Position numbers and translations under genes: made by a program
The notes under the pieces: generated by a model
The model's database searches: none
What the model saw: only the letters and a program-made list of their open reading frames with translations
Told to the model about the DNA's origin: nothing
In this document: positions 7,101-13,331 of the stretch, one piece after another
Position numbering within the stretch: position 1 is the stretch's first letter
Layout of the letters: every line of letters starts with the position of its first letter
Assembly (NCBI GenBank): GCA_964600965.1
Contig: CAZRLO010000075.1
Coordinates: forward strand, 1 to 13,914
DNA from: UBA5972 sp964600965
GTDB lineage: Bacteria; Pseudomonadota; Alphaproteobacteria; Rhodobacterales; Rhodobacteraceae
Reading direction: 5' to 3'
DNA: 13,914 nucleotides

Positions 7101-9157
7101 GCCGTCCCTGTAACCGCCGCGGGCGTGCCGCCGTCGGCACCCGCCGTCAGTTCGCTGGTCGTGTTGGTCGCAACCCCGGACGGTGACGGGCCAACCTTGG
7201 CCGTGGTTGAAATCGTGCACGCGCCGCCAACTGCAAGCGGGTCGCGGCCGCTGAACCCGATCAGGCCGGTTCCGGTTCCGGTCACCGTGCCACCGCAGGT
7301 ATTGGCGTCAACCGAAGTCAGGGTCGCACCGCTATGAAACGCATCCAGATCGTCGGAAAATGAGATATCGGTGGTAGACGTGGTTTCACTGGTGTTGGTG
7401 ATCAGGAATTCCAGCGTGACGCTGCTGTCGGGAAGGCCTTCGTCGGCCCCGAAAGTCTTGGCGAAACTGACGGAAACCCCGGCATCGACCACCAGCAAAT
7501 CGCTGGCGGTGTTCCCGGTTTGCGTCGCGCCGTCCAGCGTGGCCATGACCGGTTCGGTGATATTGACGTAGGAACCGTTCGCCGCAACCGCCGGCATGTC
7601 AAGCGACACCGAAAGCGTGCAGCTTGATCCAGACGCAACGGTCCCGCCCGAAAATTCGAGCGAGGAACTTGAGTCCTGTGTGAACAGGTGTGACGGTGTT
7701 CCGCCGCAGGTGTTGCTGATGATATTGGCGGGCACCGCGGAATCGAATTTCAGGTTGGGCAGGACGGCATAAAGATCGTCGCTGAACGCCACGCTGGTCG
7801 CCGTAAATCCGGCATTCGGGTTGGTGAGGGTGAAGTCCAGCGTCACCGTCCCGCCGGGGACGGCGGTGCCGCCAAAGCTCTTGGCGATGCTCAGCGGGAC
7901 CGAACTGGAAACCGCCAGGGTATCGGTCGCGGGGCTGTTGGTTGCCGTATCGCCGTTCACGGTTGCTGTCAGATTGCTGGTCGTGTTCAGGTAACCGGCA
8001 GCCGCCGCCGTTGCGGGAAGCTGCACGGTTACGTCAAAGGTGCAACTGGTATTGGCCGCCAGCGAACCGCCGGCGAAGGTCAAAAGGCTGGTCCCGGTGA
8101 TCGTCGAGCCGGTGCCGCACGGATCGGCAATCGGTGCGCCGACCAGGGTTGCGCCCGTCAGCATCGCGTCCAGATCGTCGGTAAAGGCGATGCTGGTCGC
8201 GGCGAAATCGCGGTCGGGGTTCAGGATGGTAAAACTCAGCGTCGCGGTCTGCCCCGGAATGACCGGATCGTCGATGAAGGATTTCGTCAGCGTAGGCGCC
8301 GATGTCGAAAGCGGATCAACCGTCAACGATGCCGTCGCAACACCCGAAGTGAACGCGCCGACAGAGTTAGAACCGGTCAATTCCCCCGATACGTTGACAT
8401 GCGTTCCAACCGCATTCGCCACGACATCGACGCTGATGGCGCACGAAACACCAGCAATCAAAGTGCCGTAAATCATATCGATCACGGATGTTCCCGGATC
8501 CGCAACAACCGTCACGGACGAACAGGTGGAGCTGAAGTTGGACGGGGACGCAATGGCGACCCCGAGAGGCAGGTTGTCCGTGAAATTAACGCCGGTCAAA
8601 GATCCGCTTGCGGCGCCTGCCGTATGGTCGATCGTGAAAGTCAGGGTCGAGGTGCCGCCTAAGGAAACGGTGGCCGGGCTGAACGCCTTGGTGAAGGCGG
8701 GAGCATCCGAATCAACCGCCAGCGCCGCGGTGGCCGTGCCGCTGTTGCCGGCGGACGACGTCAGGTCCCCGGTTGTCAGATCGGTCGATCCGGCCAGGGT
8801 CTTCGTGACATTCACCGTAACCGTACAGGTGCCGGGTCCGCCGACCGAACCGCCGGAAAACGTGACGCTGGTGCCGCCGCCGGTTGCGGTGACCGCCCCG
8901 CCGGTGCAATCGGTGGTCGCGCTGGGTGGCGAGGCCAGAACCACGTCGCCCGCAAGCGTATGCGTGAAGGCAAGGCTGGTCGCGGGCACCGTTTCGGCGG
9001 AATTGTCGATGGTATAGGTCAGGGTCGACGTTGATCCGGGGCCGATCGAGCCCGGTGAAGCGCTGATCGAAAACGCCGGCAGGGCGGCCACCGGACTGGC
9101 TGCGAGGGCAAACAGCCCTGCCAGTGCCACCGCAATTCGGTTACCCGGTCTGATCAT
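4154..9157 (-). CDS. Giant repeat autotransporter: DUF11-like modules, prealbumin-like domain and C-terminal beta-barrel
   Basis: This is a type V (autotransporter) surface protein of about 1667 residues. I choose ATG 9157 because GGGGGAC lies just upstream and the product then begins with a clean signal peptide (MIRPGNRIAVALAGLFALAA, cleavage after PVAA near residue 24-25). Nine tandem beta-sandwich modules of 123-140 residues follow, then a prealbumin-like module at about residues 1211-1315. After these come an Arg-rich linker (IRRRVNFLLSNQPSRGRR) and a barrel of about 255 residues (about 1412 to the end) with alternating strands and turns and a final strand SVRVTIPLQ. Every extracellular module has exactly two Cys; the linker and barrel have none. 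The protein ends without the usual terminal Phe or Trp. A role in adhesion or as a surface layer is likely from the family but is not shown. It lies 155 bases downstream of the CocE-like gene on the same strand. Confidence 0.9.
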   Translation of the reverse strand: MIRPGNRIAVALAGLFALAASPVAALPAFSISASPGSIGPGSTSTLTYTIDNSAETVPATSLAFTHTLAGDVVLASPPSATTDCTGGAVTATGGGTSVTFSGGSVGGPGTCTVTVNVTKTLAGSTDLTTGDLTSSAGNSGTATAALAVDSDAPAFTKAFSPATVSLGGTSTLTFTIDHTAGAASGSLTGVNFTDNLPLGVAIASPSNFSSTCSSVTVVADPGTSVIDMIYGTLIAGVSCAISVDVVANAVGTHVNVSGELTGSNSVGAFTSGVATASLTVDPLSTSAPTLTKSFIDDPVIPGQTATLSFTILNPDRDFAATSIAFTDDLDAMLTGATLVGAPIADPCGTGSTITGTSLLTFAGGSLAANTSCTFDVTVQLPATAAAAGYLNTTSNLTATVNGDTATNSPATDTLAVSSSVPLSIAKSFGGTAVPGGTVTLDFTLTNPNAGFTATSVAFSDDLYAVLPNLKFDSAVPANIISNTCGGTPSHLFTQDSSSSLEFSGGTVASGSSCTLSVSLDMPAVAANGSYVNITEPVMATLDGATQTGNTASDLLVVDAGVSVSFAKTFGADEGLPDSSVTLEFLITNTSETTSTTDISFSDDLDAFHSGATLTSVDANTCGGTVTGTGTGLIGFSGRDPLAVGGACTISTTAKVGPSPSGVATNTTSELTAGADGGTPAAVTGTAASDDFNVTDVLALQLTKVFSGDPVVAGDSVSLTFTITNPNAADDAIAVGFDDNLGAVVPGMSVTGGAPTTNTCGFAMAGTSDLQFTGGAVTGGSFCTLVLDMVVPASASDGDHVNTTTAIIGSVGGATRTGNMASDTLTVISEPLLLTKTFTGDPVFAGKFVGLDFTIQNTSGSTVSSIAFTDDIDAVLPGSLGYIASNSCGGSTLGGAVFALNFGTLAPGASCTIGASVLVPASAASGDYVNTVSDLTGMIGASAVTGSSASDTLRVFSSTSPTFSKTFLTNPVESAGTTTLEFTIANPATGGTLSNLAFSDDLDAALAGLVATGLPLNDVCGAGSAITGTSPLLFTGGSLGAAESCTFSVDLQLPATVAGTFTNTTGNLLENGLSIADPATDDLTVTLPPPGFAKAFGPSTISVGGTSTLTFTIDNTPGPGATSGLEFRDTLPPGMAIASTPNAANTCAGTLDATGGAGSVGLVGGSVAAASTCTISVDVTATSAGSLVNLTDDLTSSLGNSGTATATLTATASTTADITIVQTADTDDTFNFTSSEASLTFAITTVGGAGLEGPVTLTAGNYTVTQTLPSGFGNESITCSDANSTGDTTTGVLTLKLEAGESVVCTFNSRESGTFTSESIEVMIRRRVNFLLSNQPSRGRRFGRLGGGDGASQNVGFLRGDLESLLPFTVRGLTPGSDNFSVSSSLAQARMAAARVDLSVDGSQDATAKIYSSDFDVWMEASYNQFDALQGSQGHFAVGYLGADWLVNPDLLVGALIQFDSILDFSNVLNNTSSGAGWMVGPYVTARLGSGLYFDGRIAAGQSNNRISPFNTYTDSFNTSRWLIDASLTGNATLGNWKMQPNASLSFMSETQAAYVDSLMVLIPSQTVAQGQLRFGPNFSTMVEGKHGEVYYPRLSLDGIFNFSNATGTTLAGTTTDETSGWRARFEAGILIVKRNGIRVDINTNLDGLGKAGYQSYGGSVRVTIPLQ
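5530..9082 (-). repeat. Nine tandem protein-coding modules (DUF11-like) of the autotransporter passenger
   Basis: Module starts, read on the minus strand, fall near 9078, 8708, 8303, 7900, 7480, 7069, 6671, 6285 and 5900, and the array ends near 5530; periods are about 370-420 bases. A typical module reads K(A/S/T)F, then a Pro-Val or Pro-Ser-Thr stretch, Gly-Gly or Pro-Gly, LxFTIxNP, a central DDLDA or DNLP/DTLPPG motif, a first Cys (NTCGG type), LxFxGG, a second Cys (SCTxxV), and a final NTTxxL with SDTLxV. Modules 2-7 (counting the first as 0) share DDLDA-like centres; modules 0, 1 and 8 share the STLTYTIDN/STLTFTID pattern, and 1 and 8 also have a Leu-Pro centre. The copies have diverged at the DNA level, so this is an old duplication series rather than a fresh one. 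Confidence 0.88.
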
Positions 9158-9184
9158 TGAAACGTCCCCCATCAGTCCCGCCAA

Positions 9185-9312
9185 GAAAACAGGTTTTGGG
9201 GCCGATCATCAACTGATTTTCCCGAATATTGGCAGAAAAATCGCCCATGTGGCGCTTTGCCAATCGACAGACGCAAGTATTACGCTGAAATCAGAATTTC
9301 TGCAGTGCCGGG
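9185..9312 (-). promoter_or_regulatory. Leader region between the CocE-like gene and the autotransporter gene
   Basis: This AT-richer gap between two minus-strand genes is the expected place for an autotransporter promoter or a terminator of the upstream gene. The only exact dyad I see is CAGAATTTCTG (9292-9302), with arms of 5 bases around a single central base, which is too tight for a terminator hairpin. No convincing -35/-10 pair was found. Role is inferred from position only. Confidence 0.25.
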
Positions 9313-11319
9313 TCAGCAACAATCGCGGGGGATTTTTCGGTTCAGATCGCGCGAGTACAGTAACTTTTCGCCCTCGTACGCCTCGATTCGGCCCGAGACA
9401 TGAAACGCCTCCGCATCGGACCACATATTCGAGAATGTCTCGGTGCGAATCGCCCAGTCACCGCGCCTGATTTCCTGTGTCCAGTGCGCCGAGGCCGAGG
9501 CGCAAAGCGGGTCGTCCGGATGGATGCGATGGGTTTCGCGGGTGACATGGCCAGATTGCAGCCCATGGGCCGCGTCCTCGTTCAGCCCGCCATCGTCCAC
9601 CATTTCGACCGAAACCTCGCCACTGCCAAGATCGGAGGTGATCGCCTTGTGGTAGGACGGCGCGCGCAGCGATTCATGCGCCCAGGGCCGGGCGCTTTCG
9701 GCCTCGTCAAACCGCCATTCATCGCCTTCAGTTCCGCCGTGAACCGGCAATTCCAGCGCACCGCCCAACAGCGTGACCGTCGCGCGTTCCGCGACCGGCC
9801 ATACAAAGGGCCAATAGGCCGTCGATACCGCCAGCCGCAATATCATTCCGGGCTTCACGCGGTACGCAATCTGATCGAGGTCGAGCCTGATTTCAAACGC
9901 CTCACCGGGTCGCAGGTGGGACGGCTTGTCGTGCCCGTGCCGGTGGCAAAGGTTGAGCAATCCATAGGTGATGCGGTTTGAGGCGCCGTCGGGATGCACC
10001 TCGCAAAGCCGCACCGCGATCTGCGCGTGGGGCCGGTCGGACGCGAGTTTCAGCCGCACCACCGGCGCGCCCAGAATATCAAGGCCGCCGACCGCGACCG
10101 GCATGTCAAAACAGGCCGAACGCGCGTCGTCGTCGCGCTGATCGCCCGGCAGTTCCGGCACATCGCCCGACATCGGGAAATAGCGTCCCGTGCCCAGCCC
10201 GCAATCCATCGGCGAATTCACCGCCACCGACAAAGCGCCGCCTTTCCCGCCCAGAATGCCGCCCGCAGACAGGGCAAGCGCATGCGGGGTCACCCGGTCC
10301 GACGGCCAGTCCGCCTCGGCCTGCCAATGGCCGGCGCGGGCCTTGCGGGTGCGCTCCGGGCGCACGGTTTCCTGTCGCCAGACCCGATAGGCCGGGTCGG
10401 TATCGACCCCGTTTGCGACGCCTTTCAGCCAGTGATCCCACCAGCGGACCGCCTCTTGCAGGAAACCGATCCGTGGTTCCGGGCTGGCCTGATGCGGATA
10501 TTGATGCACCCATGGCCCAACGATGCCCTTGACGGGAACATCAAGATTTTCAAGCAGATGCGCGACGGTATTCATGTAATTATCCGCCCAGCCGCCAATC
10601 GACAGAACGGCGGCTTTGATGGCGTGGTAATCCTCGCAGACCGATCCGTGTTTCCAGTATGCGTCGCGGTGCTGATGGCCCAGCCAGTCCGCCGCAAGCA
10701 GCGGCTGGTTCTTCAACCGTTCCAACCACATCTCGCGCCACTTTTCGCCGACCACCATCGGGTCGGGCGGACGCGACGAATAGCTGAGCATCTGCGCCCC
10801 CCACGAAAAATTATCGCCCAGAAGGCAGCCGCCCTTGTAGTGGATGTCGTCGGCATAGCGATCCACGCTGGAACAGACTGTGATGATCGCCTTGAGCTGC
10901 GGCGGGGCCAGTGCCGCGACCTGCAGGCCGTTGAACCCGCCCCAGCTTTTGCCCATCATGCCGACATTGCCGTCGCACCATTCCTGATCCGCGATCCAGC
11001 CGATCGCCGCGACGGCATCGGCAAGTTCGGTTGCGGTGTATTCGTCCGCCATCAACCCCGCACTGTCACCATTGCCGCGCATGTCGATTCTGAGAACCGC
11101 ATAGCCGCGACCGGCGAAATACCGGTGCATCGGCTCGTCGCGCGCGATGGTGCCGTCGCTCTTGCGATATGGGATATATTCGATGATCGCGGGAACCGGA
11201 TTACTGGTCGCATCCACCGGCATCCACACCCGCGCCGACAGACGGCAACCATCGGGCATGACAATCGCCATGTCCGGCTCGTCGGTGATTTCATGCGGGA
11301 ATTGTGTGACGATCTGCAT
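9313..11319 (-). CDS. CocE/NonD family serine hydrolase (X-Pro dipeptidyl-peptidase S15-like)
   Basis: This 668-residue protein has the two-part build of CocE/NonD hydrolases: an N-terminal alpha/beta-hydrolase domain (about 1-320) and a C-terminal jelly-roll domain (about 350-660). The nucleophile elbow GKSWGG gives Ser125. The likely catalytic Asp is Asp246 in IGGWADNY and the likely His is His272 in GPWVHQYPH, in the same order and spacing as the cocaine esterase triad. YIPYRKSD (48-55) and IDMRGNGDSAG (78-88) are family landmarks. Members cleave esters, amides or acyl-dipeptides; the true substrate is not readable here. There is no signal peptide, so it is probably cytosolic. The ATG follows GGGCGG with good spacing. 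It is divergent from the ridA-hpaHI genes and may share regulation with them. Confidence 0.92.
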   Translation of the reverse strand: MQIVTQFPHEITDEPDMAIVMPDGCRLSARVWMPVDATSNPVPAIIEYIPYRKSDGTIARDEPMHRYFAGRGYAVLRIDMRGNGDSAGLMADEYTATELADAVAAIGWIADQEWCDGNVGMMGKSWGGFNGLQVAALAPPQLKAIITVCSSVDRYADDIHYKGGCLLGDNFSWGAQMLSYSSRPPDPMVVGEKWREMWLERLKNQPLLAADWLGHQHRDAYWKHGSVCEDYHAIKAAVLSIGGWADNYMNTVAHLLENLDVPVKGIVGPWVHQYPHQASPEPRIGFLQEAVRWWDHWLKGVANGVDTDPAYRVWRQETVRPERTRKARAGHWQAEADWPSDRVTPHALALSAGGILGGKGGALSVAVNSPMDCGLGTGRYFPMSGDVPELPGDQRDDDARSACFDMPVAVGGLDILGAPVVRLKLASDRPHAQIAVRLCEVHPDGASNRITYGLLNLCHRHGHDKPSHLRPGEAFEIRLDLDQIAYRVKPGMILRLAVSTAYWPFVWPVAERATVTLLGGALELPVHGGTEGDEWRFDEAESARPWAHESLRAPSYHKAITSDLGSGEVSVEMVDDGGLNEDAAHGLQSGHVTRETHRIHPDDPLCASASAHWTQEIRRGDWAIRTETFSNMWSDAEAFHVSGRIEAYEGEKLLYSRDLNRKIPRDCC

Positions 11320-11346
11320 TTTGTCCGCCCTTTGGTGTGCTCAGTG

Positions 11347-11369
11347 CATTCACACAGCGCATGTGGATG
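11347..11369. promoter_or_regulatory. Imperfect inverted repeat upstream of the CocE-like gene
   Basis: Arms CATTCACA (11347-11354) and TGTGGATG (11362-11369) are complementary at 7 of 8 positions around a 7-base spacer. The site lies 28 bases upstream of the hydrolase start, where a repressor or activator would sit. It could be an operator for a dimeric regulator; the regulator gene is not in this window. Chance occurrence cannot be excluded. Confidence 0.3.
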
Positions 11370-11383
11370 GAAGCAACAAAAAA

Positions 11384-11397
11384 ATCTTCGCGAAGAT
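11384..11397. promoter_or_regulatory. Perfect 14-base palindrome, candidate operator
   Basis: ATCTTCGCGAAGAT is an exact palindrome in the middle of the divergent CocE-like/ridA intergenic region, directly after a run of seven A (11378-11384). It is followed within 40 bases by two smaller dyads: TCCG-AAA-CGGA (11400-11410) and GGGAA-ATTTC-TTCCC (11420-11434). A symmetric site in a divergent promoter region suggests binding of a dimeric regulator, but the factor is unknown. It lacks a loop, so it is not a terminator. Confidence 0.4.
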
Positions 11398-11444
11398 ACT
11401 CCGAAACGGAAAAATCATCGGGAAATTTCTTCCCCTCACAGCAG

Positions 11445-11473
11445 TTGCAAACCGGGAATGGGCGTCTTAGGCT
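11445..11473 (+). promoter_or_regulatory. Candidate sigma-70 type promoter for ridA and downstream genes
   Basis: A TTGCAA -35 box (11445-11450) and TAGGCT -10 box (11468-11473) are spaced by exactly 17 bases. This predicts a transcript start near 11480 and a leader of about 28 bases that contains the ribosome binding site ACCGGAG. The -35 matches the consensus at 4 of 6 positions and the -10 at 3 of 6. The placement is good, but the boxes are weak. Confidence 0.35.
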
Positions 11474-11507
11474 GACCCGTCAAATCCATTAATAACCGGA
11501 GCATCCC

Positions 11508-11853
11508 ATGTCCATCACCCGTCTTGGCGCAGGTCCGCGCATGTCGCAGGCCGTCATCCATAACGGCCTCGTTTATTCCGCGGGGCAGGTCGGGCAGGGG
11601 GCGGATATTACCGCGCAGACCCGCGACGTGCTTGCCAATGTCGATAAGTGGCTGGCCGAGGCCGGAACCGACAAGTCGAAAATCCTTAGCGCGACGGTCT
11701 GGATCAAGGATATGGCCGAATTTGGCGAAATGAATGCCGTCTGGGATGCCTGGATCGACCCCAAAAACCCACACCGCCCGCGCCTGCACCGAGGCCAATC
11801 TGGCTTTGCCGGAATTTCTGGTCGAGGTGATGGTGATTGCCGCGATAAAATAG
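11508..11853 (+). pseudogene. ridA: RidA family enamine/imine deaminase, frameshifted
   Basis: RidA proteins hydrolyse reactive enamine/imine intermediates in the cytosol. From ATG 11508 (ribosome binding site CCGGAG) the product matches the family through AGQVGQG, the AGTDKSKILSATVWIKDM stretch and MNAVWDAWIDPKNP. At about 11763-11772 the frame then breaks. The family's C-terminal part continues one base over as TARACTEANLALPEFLVEV and MVIAAIK, with a stop at 11851-11853. That part carries the conserved Arg and Glu used in catalysis, so the unshifted product (122 residues, stop at 11874) should be inactive. Removing one base gives 114 residues and restores the family spacing D-P-x-N-x-x-A-R-A. 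It may be a real pseudogene or a sequencing error next to the A5/C3 run. Its place before hpaH/hpaI suggests a role in that pathway, by inference. Confidence 0.82.
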
Positions 11854-11872
11854 TCGAAGGGCGGAAACACGG

Positions 11873-12532
11873 ATGAATATTCTAAAAGCAATCGTAACGT
11901 CGGCACTGGTCTTGGCCCCGTCATTCGCTCTGGCGGAGGAAGCCGAACCTAAAGTCGAGTTAAACCTGCTGACGGTCGAGGGTTTCGTCAAAGGCAACCG
12001 GCATGTGTTTGATGCCGATTTCGCGGCGGAACACAGCATTGCCGTACCGGTGCCGTTCGAGTTCATCGCGCCGACTTCGGATGCGCATTTGAACTACATC
12101 CAACCGGCACCCGGCGGCACCGGGATCTTCAAAGTATTTTTCACGACACTGGAAAAACAAGTCCGCTCGAACCTGCAATTCGTGCCGATTACCATCGAGC
12201 AGGGTTCGGTTGATGAGCGCCTGAAAGCGCTCGAATCCATCCTCCATCAGGCGTTTCGAGCTTCGGTGCCCGATATAGACAACGCGCGGATCAACGCGGT
12301 CAGAAACACCGAAATCGGTAAATATCCGGCCGTCGAGATGTTCGGAAATTACGATTCGCCAACCGACGGCACCGTGATCATCCGCATTGTCGCGATCCCC
12401 GATCCGGCCAGCGGAAACGGCATTCTGGCGATCATCAATGCGCTGCCGAAAAATTTCCCGATGACCAAGGTTGAGGATATTCTCGGCACGCTTTCTTCGC
12501 GCGGTCTGGGAACATTCCGGTTCCGGGAATGA
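11873..12532 (+). CDS. Secreted protein of unknown function
   Basis: I do not recognise this 219-residue protein. It begins with a clear Sec signal peptide (MNILKAIVTSALVLAPSFALA, cleavage after ALA near residue 21), so the mature protein of about 198 residues is periplasmic or exported; there is no lipobox Cys and no further membrane helix. The mature part has no Cys. Its C-terminal half reads GKYPAVEMFGNYDSP, then VIIRIVAIPDP, and ends ILGTLSSRGLGTFRFRE. This alternation of strands with a final TFRF resembles the Mog1/PsbP-like (DUF1795-type) layout, but only weakly. AAGGGCGG precedes the ATG. Its TGA overlaps the hpaH ATG (ATGA at 12529-12532), which suggests co-translation with the catabolic genes. 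Confidence 0.75.
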   Translation: MNILKAIVTSALVLAPSFALAEEAEPKVELNLLTVEGFVKGNRHVFDADFAAEHSIAVPVPFEFIAPTSDAHLNYIQPAPGGTGIFKVFFTTLEKQVRSNLQFVPITIEQGSVDERLKALESILHQAFRASVPDIDNARINAVRNTEIGKYPAVEMFGNYDSPTDGTVIIRIVAIPDPASGNGILAIINALPKNFPMTKVEDILGTLSSRGLGTFRFRE

Positions 12533-13321
12533 AAGCAGCGGATCATATCGAGTCGGCTCGATCACGCGGAACAGGCCCGCCATCAGATCGGCTGTTTCAG
12601 CCAGGACTTTCCGGCGATGGGGATGGAAGATGCCTATGCGATCCAGCGGGAATGGGTTGCCCTCAAGGTCGCCGCCGGTCGGCGGATTCTGGGTCGCAAA
12701 ATCGGACTGACCAGCCGGGCGATGCAGCAGCAACTGGGCATTACCATTCCCGACAGCGGCATTCTGTTTGGCGACATGTTCTTTGATACCGGTGCGCACG
12801 TGCCCGCCGGGCGGTTCATCGAACCGCGCGTTGAGGCCGAGATCGCCTTTGTTACGGCGTCGGACCTGTAAGGGCCGAATGTCACGCCCGCTGACGTTCT
12901 CGCGGCAACGGACAAAGTGGCCCCGGCGCTTGAAATCCTCGATACCCGGATTTTTCGCACGGATCCGGTCACCAATGTTCACCGCACGGTGTTTGACACC
13001 ATCGCTGACAATGCCGCCAATGGCGGGATCGTTTTGGGGACGAAAAGGTTCGATCCAACCGCGCTTGATCTTGGCTGGATCGGCGCGATTGTCTCGCGAA
13101 ATGGTGTCGTTGAGGAAACCGGCCTTGGGGCGGGCGTACTTGGCGATCCACTGGCCAGCATGGCGTGGCTTGCCAACCGGTTGGCGGAACACGGCGATCA
13201 CATCCGCGCGGGCGAGGTCGTGCTTTCAGGCGCCTTCATCCGCGCCATCGAAGCACCGTCAGGTGCCGAATTCGCTGCCGATTTCGGCGCGCTCGGCGTT
13301 GTAACATGTTCGTTTGAATAG
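12529..13321 (+). pseudogene. hpaH: 2-oxohept-3-ene-1,7-dioate hydratase (HpaH-like), with frameshift and in-frame stop
   Basis: HpaH hydrates 2-oxohept-3-enedioate in homoprotocatechuate degradation, feeding HpaI. The match to the family is strong over the whole length: RLDHAEQARHQI, GMEDAYAIQREWVALK, GRKIGLTSRAMQQQ, GDMFFDTG, EPRVEAEIAFV (metal-binding Glu), PALEILDTR, the FDTIADNAANGG stretch and a closing FGALGVVTCSFE. Two lesions are visible. First, the natural start ATGAAAGCAGCG (12529) encodes MKAADHIESA and then must shift by one base near 12551-12560 to reach RLDHAE. Second, TAA at 12869-12871 sits where the family has a Lys or Arg before GPN, and could arise from AAA by one substitution. 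Restoring five bases at the first site gives about 265 residues, against 267 in E. coli. As written, the gene cannot make full-length enzyme. Confidence 0.88.
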
Positions 13322-13331
13322 GAATAAAGCG

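Noticed and set aside
5530..9082. CRISPR-like array because of the regular repeats
   Set aside because: The period is about 370-420 bases, repeats are diverged and lie inside one continuous coding frame. They are protein modules.
9158..9184. Upstream start of the autotransporter at 9184 or 9172
   Set aside because: The ATG at 9172 overlaps the GGGGGAC ribosome binding site of the 9157 start, and starting at 9184 would put nine extra residues in front of a typical signal peptide.
9994..11475. Long plus-strand open frame (493 codons) opposite the CocE-like gene
   Set aside because: Its product is Arg/His/Pro-rich with no recognisable motif, and the opposite strand encodes an intact serine hydrolase with its full triad. 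It is an antisense shadow of a GC-rich gene.
11760..11772. Programmed ribosomal frameshift at the A-rich run in ridA
   Set aside because: The downstream frame requires a +1 move, whereas AAAAAC-type slippery runs promote -1 shifts. RidA is not known to use recoding. Mutation or sequence error is simpler.
11960..13201. Minus-strand open frame of 413 codons over the secreted protein and hpaH
   Set aside because: It is antisense to a recognisable hydratase. Its openness reflects the codon bias of the plus strand, not a gene.
12617..13321. Two separate small genes, 12617-12871 and 12917-13321
   Set aside because: Both are in the same frame and together make one hydratase interrupted by TAA. Family sequence also extends upstream of 12617 and through the gap, so they are pieces of one broken hpaH.
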